DNA of 47,607 nucleotides from Prevotella sp. (GTDB taxonomy: Bacteria; Bacteroidota; Bacteroidia; Bacteroidales; Bacteroidaceae), in assembly GCA_017449025.1 (NCBI GenBank), contig JAFSKJ010000090.1, positions 1 to 47,607 on the forward strand. Reading direction: 5' to 3'. The notes beneath the pieces are model-generated. The model saw only the letters and a program-made list of their open reading frames with translations. It ran no database searches and was not told the origin of the DNA. The position numbers and the translations under genes were made by a program. Below are positions 34,228 to 43,720 of the stretch, in pieces; within the stretch, counting starts at the first letter, position 1, and every line of letters begins with the position of its first letter.

Positions 34228-35262
34228 TTATGGGATGTGGTTCTTGGCCAGGCTGTCGAGTTCGCGGAACAATGCCTCCTCCTGCATGCCGATGGAGTGC
34301 AGCAAGTCGCCCAAATCGTCGTAAGTGAAGTTCTCGCCCTCGCGGCGCTTGAATATCCGCGAGGCTTTGTATGCGAACTCCCGCCACTGGTCGCCGATGG
34401 CTGTCATGCGGTTAGAGTATTCGTTTAGCTCGCCCACGCCTGTCAGCTCGGCAGCTTCCTGCAGGAATGCTGCGTAGACAAAGCGGAAACCGGCTCCGCC
34501 GGTGCCTATCTCCTCAAGCATGCGTATGAGCTGCGCCAGGTTGAGGCCGGCGCGCCGCTTTCCCATTGTCTCCTCCCAGTGGCGTATGCGCTCTGACAGG
34601 TACAGGATGCCGTTGGTGCCTACGATGCGGATGAAGCGGGGCTGCGACACCATGTTGCTGCACGTGGTGTGAATGGCCTTGAACACGAGAGGGCGGAGGT
34701 CGGGAAGACGGTCGGGCACAGAGGTCACCCAGTACATCTGCCCCATAAGGGGGTAAGTGCCTCCCTTGGCGAAGCGCACCTTCACAAGGTCGCGGCTGCT
34801 GATGGTTACCTTCTCTGTGGCGTTGGTGTCGAGGACGGTGTAGAGGCCGGTCTGCTGGTCCTTGCCTATGACGGTGATGTTGTGGCCGTTGAAGTGGAAG
34901 CGGTACTCAATGGGAACGTATGGCAGGTAGTACATGCCAACCACGCACCCCACGGGAATCTGGCTCTCCATGAGCAGGCTGTCGAGCTGTCTCATGGCGT
35001 GCTCCTTGTTGAGATACCTGCGCGTGCAGGTCTTGATGCCGAGCATCTTGGTGATGCGCTTGAAGAGCACGCCGGGGAACGTGCGAAACGACGTCACGGG
35101 CATGCCCGACATCTTGACGAAGGGGATGTGGGTGAAGAAGAGCCCGCTGGCCAAGCCGAAAATCATGGGTTCCGAAAGGTCGAAACCGTAATGGCGGAGT
35201 ATTGACGAAATGGCGCCGTTCTCACAGTGGGCAGCAGGGCGGTGTTCTATGTTCAGTTCCAT
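34228..35262 (-). CDS. BtrH N-terminal domain acyltransferase-like protein
   Basis: A 344-residue protein whose first 150 residues match the BtrH N-terminal domain, a papain-like fold. BtrH in butirosin biosynthesis moves an acyl group from an acyl carrier protein to an amine. Visible features are the Cys pocket AHCENGAISSIL (Cys13), the loop FNGHNITVIGKD with the second residue His127, and an Asp in VLDTN (145). The C-terminal half is helical and matches the accompanying DUF4872-type region. Here it probably transfers an acyl group from the ACP-bound product to an amine or other acceptor. It lies 10 bases after the HTH-like gene. Confidence 0.8.
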   Translation of the reverse strand: MELNIEHRPAAHCENGAISSILRHYGFDLSEPMIFGLASGLFFTHIPFVKMSGMPVTSFRTFPGVLFKRITKMLGIKTCTRRYLNKEHAMRQLDSLLMESQIPVGCVVGMYYLPYVPIEYRFHFNGHNITVIGKDQQTGLYTVLDTNATEKVTISSRDLVKVRFAKGGTYPLMGQMYWVTSVPDRLPDLRPLVFKAIHTTCSNMVSQPRFIRIVGTNGILYLSERIRHWEETMGKRRAGLNLAQLIRMLEEIGTGGAGFRFVYAAFLQEAAELTGVGELNEYSNRMTAIGDQWREFAYKASRIFKRREGENFTYDDLGDLLHSIGMQEEALFRELDSLAKNHIP

Positions 35263-35272
35263 GAGAAGGTGG

Positions 35273-35674
35273 CTATTCGGGAATGTTCCTCAGCTCGTCG
35301 ACAGTGATGCGCAGGGCATCGGCGTATATATTAATCGTTTCTTCATCGAGACTGTTGAAGAACTTGGGAATAAAGTGCTTACGTATGTTTCGCTTGGATA
35401 TGCCAGTATAGTCGCTCAGCAGTTCCACACTCATCAGGTTCTTTGTGGCGTGGTACTCCAACGGGCTGCTCTCGCCGCGGTGCACACGCTCAAGGATTTC
35501 GGCGCATTCTTCGTCAATGGCGCTGAGCGTCACCTCCAGGGCATCGTTCTTGGGTGTCCATCCGGCGCTCATCACTCGCTGGTACTTGCCATCGGCATCT
35601 ACAGCATAGTCGACATCGCGGATTACCGAGCCGCGGTAGTACTTCATGTCCTGTGGAACGTCTTCAATCTTCAT
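35273..35674 (-). CDS. Small HTH-like protein of the lipid operon, unknown function
   Basis: A 133-residue soluble protein with no known name. I use the ATG at 35674 (MKIEDVPQDMKYYRG); a TTG at 35683 would add three residues. The N-terminal half is beta-rich (YRGSVIRDVDYAVDADGKY). Residues near 80-105 (MSVELLSDYTGISKRNIRKHF) look like a helix-turn-helix, and the rest is a second short helical region (DEETINIYADALRITVDELRNI), like the end of a Xre-type domain. It lies inside the operon, between ketosynthase and BtrH-like genes. Whether it is a repressor of the operon or a structural partner is not readable. Confidence 0.6.
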   Translation of the reverse strand: MKIEDVPQDMKYYRGSVIRDVDYAVDADGKYQRVMSAGWTPKNDALEVTLSAIDEECAEILERVHRGESSPLEYHATKNLMSVELLSDYTGISKRNIRKHFIPKFFNSLDEETINIYADALRITVDELRNIPE

Positions 35675-35692
35675 CGGCAGCAACTGTTTTGT

Positions 35693-36844
35693 TTAACACA
35701 CCGTGAGCATGGCGTAGCAGTAGGAGAAGCGTGCGCTTTCGGGAATCATCATCAACAGCTTCTGGCCCTTCTCCAAGCGACCGCTGTACATAAGCTCCTC
35801 GATCATGGCGAAGGCCGACGCCGAGCCTATGTTGCCCACGTATGGCAGATTGACAAACCACCGCTCCTCGGGAATGAAGAATCCGCGCTGGCGGGTCTCC
35901 TCAAGTATCTTGTCCTTGAAGAACATCGACGAGAGGTGGGGCAGGAACCAGTCTATGTCGTCGGGGGTGAAATGGTGTTTCCTTGCTGTATGCAGCAGGA
36001 AGTCGATGCCCAAGGTGACAATATGCTCGCCTAACATGCGGGTGTCCTGCTTCAGGGCGAAGAGCGACTTTGTCAGCCACTCCTCCACGGGGTAGGAGGC
36101 CCAGCCGTGCAGCCTGCCGTCGCTGTCTTTCTCGGCACCGGCGTACATGCACGTCTCCATGGTGTTGGCAAACGACGTGATTTCTATCCAGTCTATCCGC
36201 AGCGACAGGATGTCCTTGCGCGGCTTGTCCTCAAGCAGTATGGCAAAGGCGCCGTCGGAGAGCATCCAGCGCAGGAACTCCTTCTCGAAGGCAAGCATGG
36301 GCTGGTGCTCAAGCTGCGACAGGTGTGAGGACTCCTGCTGGAAGTAGGAGGCGCGCATCCACGGCGACAACCGCTCGGAAGCGGAGGCAACGGCCCGACA
36401 TGCGGTGCCTGCCTGTATGGCCAAGGCCGCATATTTCATGGCGTCGACACCTGTGCAGCACGAGCCGGCAAAGGACACAACTTCCATGTTATGACTTCCG
36501 CCCAGCTCACCGTGTACCATCACTCCGTGTGATGGAATGAGCTGTTCGGGCGATGCGGTGCCGCAGGCCAGCAGGTCAACGTCATCGAGGGTGGGGCCGG
36601 AGTTCTTCTCATCGTCGGGAAAGAGCGCACGCACAGCGTTGGCTGCCATCTCGGCGTTGGTGTGAGTCACGTTGCCTTCACGGTCAAGGGCATAGTAGCG
36701 CTGACGGATGCCGTTGCGGCGAAGAACAATGCTCCGGGCCTTCGACTTCTTGCCGTCTACCATGCCGAGAAACGCCTCCATGTCATCGTTAACGACGGGG
36801 GAGTTGGGCAGGAACCGGGCGGCCTTGGTTATGTACACGTTCAT
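35693..36844 (-). CDS. KAS III-like 3-oxoacyl-ACP synthase
   Basis: A 383-residue ketosynthase of the FabH/DarB group. The catalytic triad is complete: Cys130 in SCCTG, His303 in WFLPHLSS and Asn338 in PYVGNIGSAS. The start at 36844 gives MNVYITKAARFLP, typical of the family's first strand; a longer start by three residues is possible. KAS III enzymes join an acyl-CoA or acyl thioester to malonyl-ACP. It is the first gene of the six-gene operon and lies 25 bases after typA, so it may be co-transcribed with it. It differs from housekeeping FabH (extra length, divergent ends), so a specialized product is expected. Confidence 0.85.
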   Translation of the reverse strand: MNVYITKAARFLPNSPVVNDDMEAFLGMVDGKKSKARSIVLRRNGIRQRYYALDREGNVTHTNAEMAANAVRALFPDDEKNSGPTLDDVDLLACGTASPEQLIPSHGVMVHGELGGSHNMEVVSFAGSCCTGVDAMKYAALAIQAGTACRAVASASERLSPWMRASYFQQESSHLSQLEHQPMLAFEKEFLRWMLSDGAFAILLEDKPRKDILSLRIDWIEITSFANTMETCMYAGAEKDSDGRLHGWASYPVEEWLTKSLFALKQDTRMLGEHIVTLGIDFLLHTARKHHFTPDDIDWFLPHLSSMFFKDKILEETRQRGFFIPEERWFVNLPYVGNIGSASAFAMIEELMYSGRLEKGQKLLMMIPESARFSYCYAMLTVC

Positions 36845-36869
36845 AATCAACAATTAAAGTTTCGAAGGG

Positions 36870-38672
36870 TTAGTTCCTCGACGCCTTCTTACGCTGGTCG
36901 TGGTCGAGGATGGACTTGCGAATGCGCATCGCGGCGGGAGTGACTTCAACCAGCTCGTCGGCCTTGATATACTCCAAGCATTCCTCGAGCGACATCACCG
37001 TCTTTGGTATCACGCGAGCCTTGTCGTCGCTGCCCGAGGCACGCACATTGGTGAGCTGCTTGGCCTTGCAGACATTGATAACAAGGTCGTTGTCGTGGAC
37101 ATGCTCGCCAACCACCTGACCGTAGTACACCTCGTCGCCCGGCTCAATGAAGAACTTGCCGCGGTCTTGCAGTTTGTCGATGGCGTAGGCGTAGGCCGTG
37201 CCTGTCTCAAGGGCTATCATGGAGCCGTTGACGCGGCGCTCAATCTCGCCCTTGTAAGGCTGGTATTCCTTGTAGCGGTGAGCCATGATGGCCTCGCCCT
37301 GACTGGCAGTAAGAACATTGGTACGCAAACCTATTATTCCGCGCGAGGGTATGAGGAACTCTATGTTGACACGGTCGCCTTGGCTTTCCATTGACGTCAT
37401 CTCGCCCTTGCGGCGCGTAACCATGTCAATCATCTTGGAGGCGAACTCCTCAGGAACGTTGATTGTAAGCTCCTCTATGGGCTCGCACTTCTGGCTGTCA
37501 ATCTCCTTGTAGATTACCTGCGGCTGGCCCACCTGCAGCTCGTAGCCCTCGCGCCGCATGGTCTCTATCAGCACTGAGAGGTGGAGCACTCCGCGTCCGC
37601 TTACCACCCACTTGTCGGTGGAGTCCTCAAAAGGCTCCACGCGCAGGGCAAGGTTCTTCTCCAATTCGCGCTGCAGACGGTCGTTGATATGGCGTGAGGT
37701 CACGAACTTTCCCTCGCGGCCAAAGAAGGGCGAGTCGTTGATGGTGAACAGCATCGACATGGTAGGCTCGTCGATGGCTATCGGCGGAAGAGGCTCGGGG
37801 GTCTCTACGTCGCAGAGGGTGTCGCCTATCTCGAACTTCTCAAGGCCGATGACTGCACAGATGTCGCCACACTCCACCTTAGGGGTACGGGAGTGGCCCA
37901 TGCCGTCGAAGGTGTGCAGCTCCTTGATCTTGGTTTTCTCGGTGGTGCCGTCGCGGTGGGCAATGGTGACCATCATGCCGTCGGTGAGCACGCCACGGTG
38001 CACGCGACCCACGGCTATGCGACCCGTGTAGCTCGAATAGTCGAGCGACGTGATGAGCATCTGCGGGGTGCCGTCAATCTGCTTCGGGGCGGGAATCACC
38101 TCGATTATCTTGTCAAGAAGATAAGTGATGTCACCTGTTGGCTTCTGCCACTCCTCGCCCATCCAGCCTTGCTTGGCCGACCCATAGACCACAGGGAAGT
38201 CCAGCTGGTCTTCTGTGGCTCCAAGCGAGAACATCAGGTCGAACACCATCTCATATACCTCCTCTGGACGGCAGTTGGGCTTGTCAACCTTGTTAACCAC
38301 CACTATCGGTTTCAGGCCTATCTCAAGGGCTTTCTGAAGCACGAAGCGGGTCTGCGGCATGGGGCCCTCGAAGGCGTCGACCAGCAGCAGGCAGCCGTCG
38401 GCCATGTTAAGCACACGCTCTACCTCGCCTCCGAAGTCGGAGTGTCCCGGAGTGTCAATGATATTGATTTTCGTTCCCTTCCAGTTGATGCTTACGTTCT
38501 TTGAAAGGATGGTGATGCCGCGCTCTCTCTCTAAATCGTTTGCGTCGAGCACCTGGTTAGACAAGTTCTGGCCCTCGCGGAAAAGGTTGCCGGCCAGCAT
38601 CATCTTGTCCACAAGCGTTGTCTTGCCGTGGTCTACGTGAGCGATAATGGCTATGTTTCTGATGTCTTGCAT
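36870..38672 (-). CDS. typA: Translational GTPase TypA/BipA
   Basis: A 600-residue ribosome-associated GTPase of the EF-G family that helps assemble the large subunit and acts under stress. The G1 loop is [13 protein letters not shown] (about 11-23), with RGITI (G2), DTPGHSDF (G3) and NKVDKP (G4). A long structured leader precedes it (38673-38811). The only gene before it with the same direction is the glucan operon, which has its own terminator. Confidence 0.95.
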   Translation of the reverse strand: MQDIRNIAIIAHVDHGKTTLVDKMMLAGNLFREGQNLSNQVLDANDLERERGITILSKNVSINWKGTKINIIDTPGHSDFGGEVERVLNMADGCLLLVDAFEGPMPQTRFVLQKALEIGLKPIVVVNKVDKPNCRPEEVYEMVFDLMFSLGATEDQLDFPVVYGSAKQGWMGEEWQKPTGDITYLLDKIIEVIPAPKQIDGTPQMLITSLDYSSYTGRIAVGRVHRGVLTDGMMVTIAHRDGTTEKTKIKELHTFDGMGHSRTPKVECGDICAVIGLEKFEIGDTLCDVETPEPLPPIAIDEPTMSMLFTINDSPFFGREGKFVTSRHINDRLQRELEKNLALRVEPFEDSTDKWVVSGRGVLHLSVLIETMRREGYELQVGQPQVIYKEIDSQKCEPIEELTINVPEEFASKMIDMVTRRKGEMTSMESQGDRVNIEFLIPSRGIIGLRTNVLTASQGEAIMAHRYKEYQPYKGEIERRVNGSMIALETGTAYAYAIDKLQDRGKFFIEPGDEVYYGQVVGEHVHDNDLVINVCKAKQLTNVRASGSDDKARVIPKTVMSLEECLEYIKADELVEVTPAAMRIRKSILDHDQRKKASRN

Positions 38673-38811
38673 ACTGAACCCCCAGAACAGAGGGGGGAAA
38701 GGGCCTGAACAAGCGCTAATCAGACCATTAAATATTATACAGTTTACTGGGAACCTGCGCCTGTTCAGACTCCCTTGTCCCTACCAAAGGGGAAATTCGG
38801 CTGCAAAATTA
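38673..38811 (-). promoter_or_regulatory. Promoter and structured leader of typA
   Basis: Minus strand TAATTTTG at 38804-38811 is the -7 element. The leader of about 125 bases holds a 12-bp inverted repeat (arms 38705-38716 and 38757-38768; CTGAACAGGCGC pairs with GCGCTTGTTCAG with one G-U). It also has runs such as CCCCTTTGGTAGGGA that resemble the intergenic palindromic repeats. A role in translation control is possible. Confidence 0.5.
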
Positions 38812-38870
38812 CTACTTTTTTCTGAATTACAGCACATTCGCCACGAAAAACTTGAAAAATAAAAAGAAGA

Positions 38871-38914
38871 AGGCTCACCACCATCCGATTATTCATCGCA
38901 ACACGGGTGAGCCT
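38871..38914 (-). terminator. Terminator of the glucan operon
   Basis: AGGCTCACC (38871-38879) pairs with GGTGAGCCT (38906-38914), a 9-bp stem. On the minus strand it is followed by a T-rich tract (TCTTCTTTTTATTTTT). It lies 24 bases past the GH57 stop. The loop of 26 bases is long, so strength is uncertain. Confidence 0.65.
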
Positions 38915-38938
38915 CCTTATTGTCGTTACTGCAGAAAA

Positions 38939-40294
38939 CTATTCTGCTTTCTTCTCTGTCTTCTTCTTGGCGGCTGGCTTCTTGGCTGGCTTTGCTGCCT
39001 CGTACTTCTCGAGCTTTGCCTTGAGGCGGGTTATCTCCTTGTCCTTCATCTCTATCTCGTCGCCCTGGTTCTTGATGGTCGTGAGAAGGCCTTCAAGCTC
39101 GTCGTTGTCTATGTCAAGTGGATAGAGGGCATTCACTCTGTTGATGAAGTCGCCCACAATGTTCATGTAGTTGGTGAAAGCATCGAACGGGCCGCTGTAA
39201 ATGCCACGGTCCAGTCCTACGTTGGATGGCTTGGTGGTCATGAAGCGGAAGTTGTTGGAGGCCTGCAGATAGTCCCAGTCCTGATTGATGCGCGGGTCGT
39301 TGGCAATGCGCAGACGGTCGGCCACAGAGTATAGCTTCTGGAAAGCCTCGCGCTGCATGGCATTGCCAAGCCAGCACGAGCAGTCGCGCTCCTCGTCAAC
39401 CCACGAGAGTGTGTCAGGCACATCCACGGCACCCACGCTGGGCACCTTCATGCAAATCTCCGTCGGCGTGGCAAAGTCGATGCCTTTCTCCTTGGCACAG
39501 GCTGGCAGGGCCTTCAGGAAGTCGAGGATGTTTGAACTCAGCGGCTGGGCTATGCCGAGTGCCGACAGCTCCATGAAGATGTTGATGATCTTCTCCTCCT
39601 CGGGGAAGCGGGCGATGCGGTCGATATATGCATCGGCAAACAGGGGATAGCCCTCCCACTCTGCGTTGTTGAAGCGCAGCGAGATGTCGTCGGAGAGCTC
39701 AACGTCGCGGAGCAACAGCTTCAGGTTCGGAGCTATGTTGCAGTTGTAGACATAGTGGGGCGACTTCCAGCCGAGCACGTGCTTGGCACCCTCGGTGAGC
39801 ATGCCCTTGAAGCCCATGGCGGCTATCTGAGAGCCAATGTCGTCGCTGTAGATGAGCGACGAGTTGCGGGCCACGGTAGGCTTCTGCCCGAACAGCTCCT
39901 CGATCTTGGCGCACTGCTTCTTGACGTCGAGTGCAAAGGTCTCCTCGTTGGCCAGTGATGAAAGGCCGTGGCTGTATGGCTCGGCAAGGAACTCCACACA
40001 GCCCGTCTGTCCCAGCTCCTGCAGCTTGGCTATGACTTGCGGGGCATGATACTCCAACTGCTCTATGCCGGTGCCCGAGAGCGAGAAAGCCACCTTGAAG
40101 TACTTGCCATGCTGGGCAATCATCTCGCCGATGGCGTTGAGTGCCGGCATGTAGCTGCGCTCGGCAATGTCGGTGATGCTACGCTCGTTCTCGTAGTCGT
40201 CGTAGTAATAATGGTCGGTACCGATGTCAAAGAAACGGTAGCGCTTCAGATGTATAATCTGATGTATCTCGAAATATAAGCAAATCGTTTTCAT
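38939..40294 (-). CDS. GH57 alpha-amylase/4-alpha-glucanotransferase-like enzyme
   Basis: A 451-residue GH57-family protein with ATG at 40294. FSLSGTGIEQLE and the region VEFLAEPYSHGLSS carry the likely nucleophile Glu; EWEGYPLFADAYIDRI matches the downstream conserved block. GH57 enzymes act on alpha-1,4-glucans as amylases or transferases. After the catalytic part, a coiled coil (KDKEITRLKAKLEKYEAA) and a Lys/Ala/Pro-rich tail (about 425-451, KKPAAKKKTEKKAE) end the protein; the tail could bind polyanion or the glucan surface. It is the last gene of the debranching / synthase / GH57 operon, so its role is likely in storage glucan rather than diet. It has no signal peptide. Confidence 0.88.
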   Translation of the reverse strand: MKTICLYFEIHQIIHLKRYRFFDIGTDHYYYDDYENERSITDIAERSYMPALNAIGEMIAQHGKYFKVAFSLSGTGIEQLEYHAPQVIAKLQELGQTGCVEFLAEPYSHGLSSLANEETFALDVKKQCAKIEELFGQKPTVARNSSLIYSDDIGSQIAAMGFKGMLTEGAKHVLGWKSPHYVYNCNIAPNLKLLLRDVELSDDISLRFNNAEWEGYPLFADAYIDRIARFPEEEKIINIFMELSALGIAQPLSSNILDFLKALPACAKEKGIDFATPTEICMKVPSVGAVDVPDTLSWVDEERDCSCWLGNAMQREAFQKLYSVADRLRIANDPRINQDWDYLQASNNFRFMTTKPSNVGLDRGIYSGPFDAFTNYMNIVGDFINRVNALYPLDIDNDELEGLLTTIKNQGDEIEMKDKEITRLKAKLEKYEAAKPAKKPAAKKKTEKKAE

Positions 40295-40328
40295 AATTAT
40301 CAATTATCAATTATCTATTATCAATAAA

Positions 40329-41600
40329 TTATTGTTCCCAGCCGAGTGTACGGCGATAGAGTGTGCGTATCCACGTTCCGACTTTCTCCCATGTAATCTG
40401 GTCTACCTCACGCTTGCCTTCTTCCTTGAGATACTGGAAGAGGGAGTCGTTGTGGCAGATGGAGTAGATGGCATCGGCCATGGCATGGATGTCCCAGTAG
40501 TCAACCTTGATACAGTTGTCAAGAATCTCGGCGCAGCCAGACTGCTTGGAGATAATCGAGGGCGTGCCGCACTGCATGGCTTCGAGGGGAGAGATGCCGA
40601 ACGGCTCGGAAACCGACGGCATGACGTAGACATCGCTGGCCTTCAGGCATTCGTAGACCTGCTTGCCGCGCATGAAGCCCGGGAAATGGAAACGGTCGGC
40701 GATGCCGCGCTCGGCGGCAAGGTGTATCATGGCATCCATCATGTCGCCTGAGCCTGCCATGCAGAAGCGGACGTTGCGTGTGCGGTGGAGCACCATCGTG
40801 GCTGCCTCGACAAAGTACTCGGGACCCTTCTGCATGGTTATACGCCCGAGGAACGTCACCACCTTCTCCTTGCCGGTGTGGTCGGGACGCGGAATGTCCT
40901 GATACTCCTGCGGCAGGGGGTAAACAGCATTATGCACCGTGAAGCACTTGCGCGGATCCTGATGGTACTGGTTGATGACCGTCTGCCGAGTCAGCTCCGA
41001 GACGCACATGATGCAGTCTGCCCAGTCCATGCCGTTTTTCTCTATGCCGTAGACGGTGGGGTTCACCTTACCGCGGCTGCGGTCGAAGTCGGTGGCATGG
41101 ACATGTATGCACAATGGCTTTCCGCTGACTTGCTTGGCGTGGATGCCAGCAGGGAAAGTCAGCCAGTCGTGGGCATGTATAATGTCAAACTCCTCTGTGC
41201 GAGCCACCTGCCCTGCTATGATAGAATAATTGTTTATCTCCTCATGCAGGTTGCCGGGATAGCCGCCGGCAAACTCCATGGCGCCAAGGTCGTTGACGTT
41301 CATGTAGTTGAAGTCGGCATAGATATGCTCGCGCAACTTGAAATAGTAGTCGGGATCCATGATGTTGCCAACGCGCTGCTTCACGTAGTCATAGTCAACG
41401 TCTCGCCAGGCAATGGGCACGGCGTTCATGGCCACGATACGGCAGGCATGCTGGCTCTCATCGCCGAAAGGATGCGGCAGACAGAGAACGGTCTCAATGT
41501 CGCCCTGGGCCTTCAAGCCCTCAGATATTCCGTAGTTTGCGGTGGCAAGTCCACCGAACACGTGTGGAGGATACTCCCATCCAAACATTAATACTTTCAT
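40329..41600 (-). CDS. GT4-type glycogen synthase-like glycosyltransferase
   Basis: A 423-residue GT-B glycosyltransferase. The opening MKVLMFGWEYPPHVFGG contains the donor loop; HAHDWLTFPAG and SEPFGISPLEAMQCGTPSI are the family-4 motifs. The neighbours are a debranching enzyme (16 bases upstream) and GH57 (downstream), so this is probably the operon's glucan synthase using a nucleotide-glucose; the classical GT5 GlgA is absent from the window. Alternatively it could add another sugar to a surface glycan. The operon pattern is common in Bacteroides relatives. Confidence 0.87.
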   Translation of the reverse strand: MKVLMFGWEYPPHVFGGLATANYGISEGLKAQGDIETVLCLPHPFGDESQHACRIVAMNAVPIAWRDVDYDYVKQRVGNIMDPDYYFKLREHIYADFNYMNVNDLGAMEFAGGYPGNLHEEINNYSIIAGQVARTEEFDIIHAHDWLTFPAGIHAKQVSGKPLCIHVHATDFDRSRGKVNPTVYGIEKNGMDWADCIMCVSELTRQTVINQYHQDPRKCFTVHNAVYPLPQEYQDIPRPDHTGKEKVVTFLGRITMQKGPEYFVEAATMVLHRTRNVRFCMAGSGDMMDAMIHLAAERGIADRFHFPGFMRGKQVYECLKASDVYVMPSVSEPFGISPLEAMQCGTPSIISKQSGCAEILDNCIKVDYWDIHAMADAIYSICHNDSLFQYLKEEGKREVDQITWEKVGTWIRTLYRRTLGWEQ

Positions 41601-41615
41601 ACAGCGTTCCTCCCA

Positions 41616-43565
41616 TTACTTTTGATACGAATACTTCTCCAAGAGCTTCAGCGTGCGCAGGATCTCGGCCACGTTCATGGCGAAGGCCATGGCACCGCGT
41701 CCGTGGAACGGCGGGTTGCCGTCGAACAGCTCGGAGATGGTTCCGATAGCATGATAGTCAATTTCATCCTCGTAGCCCACCATCTGCCGCTCTATGAACG
41801 ACAGGCGTGAGCGCTTGTAGAGTTTCAGGCAGGCTTCCATGTAGAAGCCGCCGAGCCACGGCCAGGCCGTGCCCTGGTGGTAGGCATAGTCGCGCTGCGT
41901 CTGCGGGCCGACATACATCGGGTTGTAGCCGCCGCTCTTAGGTGAGAGCGACCGCAATCCCTTCGGTGTCAGCAGCTCGCGCGTACATATATCTACTACG
42001 TTCTTCATCTGCTGCTGCGACAGAGGCGAGTAGTCGAGAGCCACGGCGAAAATCATGTTGGGCCTGACGCTCCAGTCCATGTTGGTGCCATCAACGTAGT
42101 CGAGCAAATAGCCGTATTCGTTGACAAACGTCTCCACAAACGACTGCTTGGCCAAAAGTGCACGCTGCTCCAGTGTGTCTGCTGCCTGTTGGTCGCCACT
42201 GTCGGCCTTCATGGCGGCACAGAACTTAAGGGCATTATACCACAGGGCATTGAACTCAACGATATATCCTGAACGCGGAACCACCGGACGCCCGTTGGCT
42301 GTGGAGTTCATCCATGTCACGGCCTTGTCTCGTCCGTCGGAATAGAGTAGTCCGTTTTCGTCAAGCCTGAGGTTGGGGTGACCGCCTTTTATTATGAAGT
42401 CCACAATGTCGGCAACCAGCTGTCCATATTTCTTGTAACCTTCGTCCTTTCCGGCATCCTTCACATACTGCTGGATGGCCCAGATGGCCCACAGGGGCAC
42501 GTCGGGCTGCTCCATCTCGTAGATCTTCACCGACAAAGGCTTCTCCTGCATGAACTCCCGCAGTCCTTTCTCGGCCGTCTTCATCACCAGCTCGAAATAG
42601 TCTCTCTCGCCTATGGCAAGTGTAAGGCCGGGGAGGGCGATGAATGTGTCGCGTGCACGGGTCTTGAACCATGGATAGCCTGCCAGCAAGTAACGGTCGT
42701 CGTTAGGCTGGCGGTTATGGAACTGGTGAGCGGCAGTAACAAGGCAGTGGTAGAAGTTGTCGCGTGGCACGCGGTCGTCGACCTCGGCGTCGAACAGCTT
42801 CTTCAGTGTCGAAGGCTTGCACGGCGATGTCGATGCAGCGAAGATAATGCTTTCACCCTTCTTTATGGGCATCTCGAAATAGCCGGGCACATACAGATCC
42901 TCGTTCGAGGCGTAGCCGCGCTCCTGTTCCTTGGGATATTCGATTCCCCGATACCAGTCGGGCATGAATATGAACTCATTCTTCTTAGAGAACTGCATAT
43001 ACAGGTCTGGATAGCCGGCGTACATGCATGTCTTGATTCCATTGTCTACGGCAGAGTACTCACGGCTGGCGGTCATGTTCTCGTGTGTGAAGGAGCGCAC
43101 TGAGCGGAATGCCAGGAACGGACGGAAGCGCAGGGTGGTGGCCGAGTGTGCATCCACCAGTGTATAGCGGATGAGCAACCGGTCTTCGTAGTGCTGGAAA
43201 ATCACTTCCTTCTTCAAGACTACACCACCCACGCGATAGGTTGTTGTGGGTACTTTACTTGCGTCGAACTCACGAATGTACTTGTGTCCGTTAGGACTGA
43301 ACGTGTTGCCCTGATACTTGTGTAGGCCCAGGTTGAACTCTGCCCCGTGTTGCACCACCGTACAGTCCATCGACGAGAGCAAGACATGGTTCTCATCGTC
43401 GAGTTCCGGTACGGGAACAACAAGCAGACCGTGGTACTTACGTGTGTTGCAGTCTACAAGTGTAGTCGAACTGTAGGCACCGGAACGGTTTGTGCGGAGC
43501 AATTCACGACGCAGGCTTTCCTGAAGATTGGTCATCACGGCTTTTTCGAATCGTAAATAACTCAT
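41616..43565 (-). CDS. Glycogen debranching enzyme (GDE family)
   Basis: A 649-residue amylo-alpha-1,6-glucosidase-like protein. The N-terminal beta domain (about 1-250) opens with NRSGAYSSTTLVDCNTRKYHGLLV, and the (alpha/alpha)6 barrel follows, with AGYPWFKTRARDTFIALPGLTLA and the late AYHQGTAWPWLGGFYMEA region holding catalytic acids. It cleaves alpha-1,6 branches of glycogen-like glucan in the cytosol; no signal peptide is present. It heads the three-gene operon from a good promoter at 43616-43646. Confidence 0.9.
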   Translation of the reverse strand: MSYLRFEKAVMTNLQESLRRELLRTNRSGAYSSTTLVDCNTRKYHGLLVVPVPELDDENHVLLSSMDCTVVQHGAEFNLGLHKYQGNTFSPNGHKYIREFDASKVPTTTYRVGGVVLKKEVIFQHYEDRLLIRYTLVDAHSATTLRFRPFLAFRSVRSFTHENMTASREYSAVDNGIKTCMYAGYPDLYMQFSKKNEFIFMPDWYRGIEYPKEQERGYASNEDLYVPGYFEMPIKKGESIIFAASTSPCKPSTLKKLFDAEVDDRVPRDNFYHCLVTAAHQFHNRQPNDDRYLLAGYPWFKTRARDTFIALPGLTLAIGERDYFELVMKTAEKGLREFMQEKPLSVKIYEMEQPDVPLWAIWAIQQYVKDAGKDEGYKKYGQLVADIVDFIIKGGHPNLRLDENGLLYSDGRDKAVTWMNSTANGRPVVPRSGYIVEFNALWYNALKFCAAMKADSGDQQAADTLEQRALLAKQSFVETFVNEYGYLLDYVDGTNMDWSVRPNMIFAVALDYSPLSQQQMKNVVDICTRELLTPKGLRSLSPKSGGYNPMYVGPQTQRDYAYHQGTAWPWLGGFYMEACLKLYKRSRLSFIERQMVGYEDEIDYHAIGTISELFDGNPPFHGRGAMAFAMNVAEILRTLKLLEKYSYQK

Positions 43566-43615
43566 AGTTCTTATTTTAAGGTTTTGTAATATGTTGTTTT
43601 AGATGATATTGCCCT

Positions 43616-43646
43616 CAAAGGTAGTCATTTTTCCTTAGACGGCAAA
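43616..43646 (-). promoter_or_regulatory. Promoter of the glucan operon
   Basis: TTTG (43643-43646), 19 bases and TACCTTTG (43616-43623) on the minus strand, about 50 bases before the ATG at 43565. Confidence 0.75.
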
Positions 43647-43720
43647 GACAACGGTAGTAATTTAACAATTATTATCTCAACTTTCCCAAGCTGAGCAAAT
43701 GCGAATGTTGAGCCAATGTC

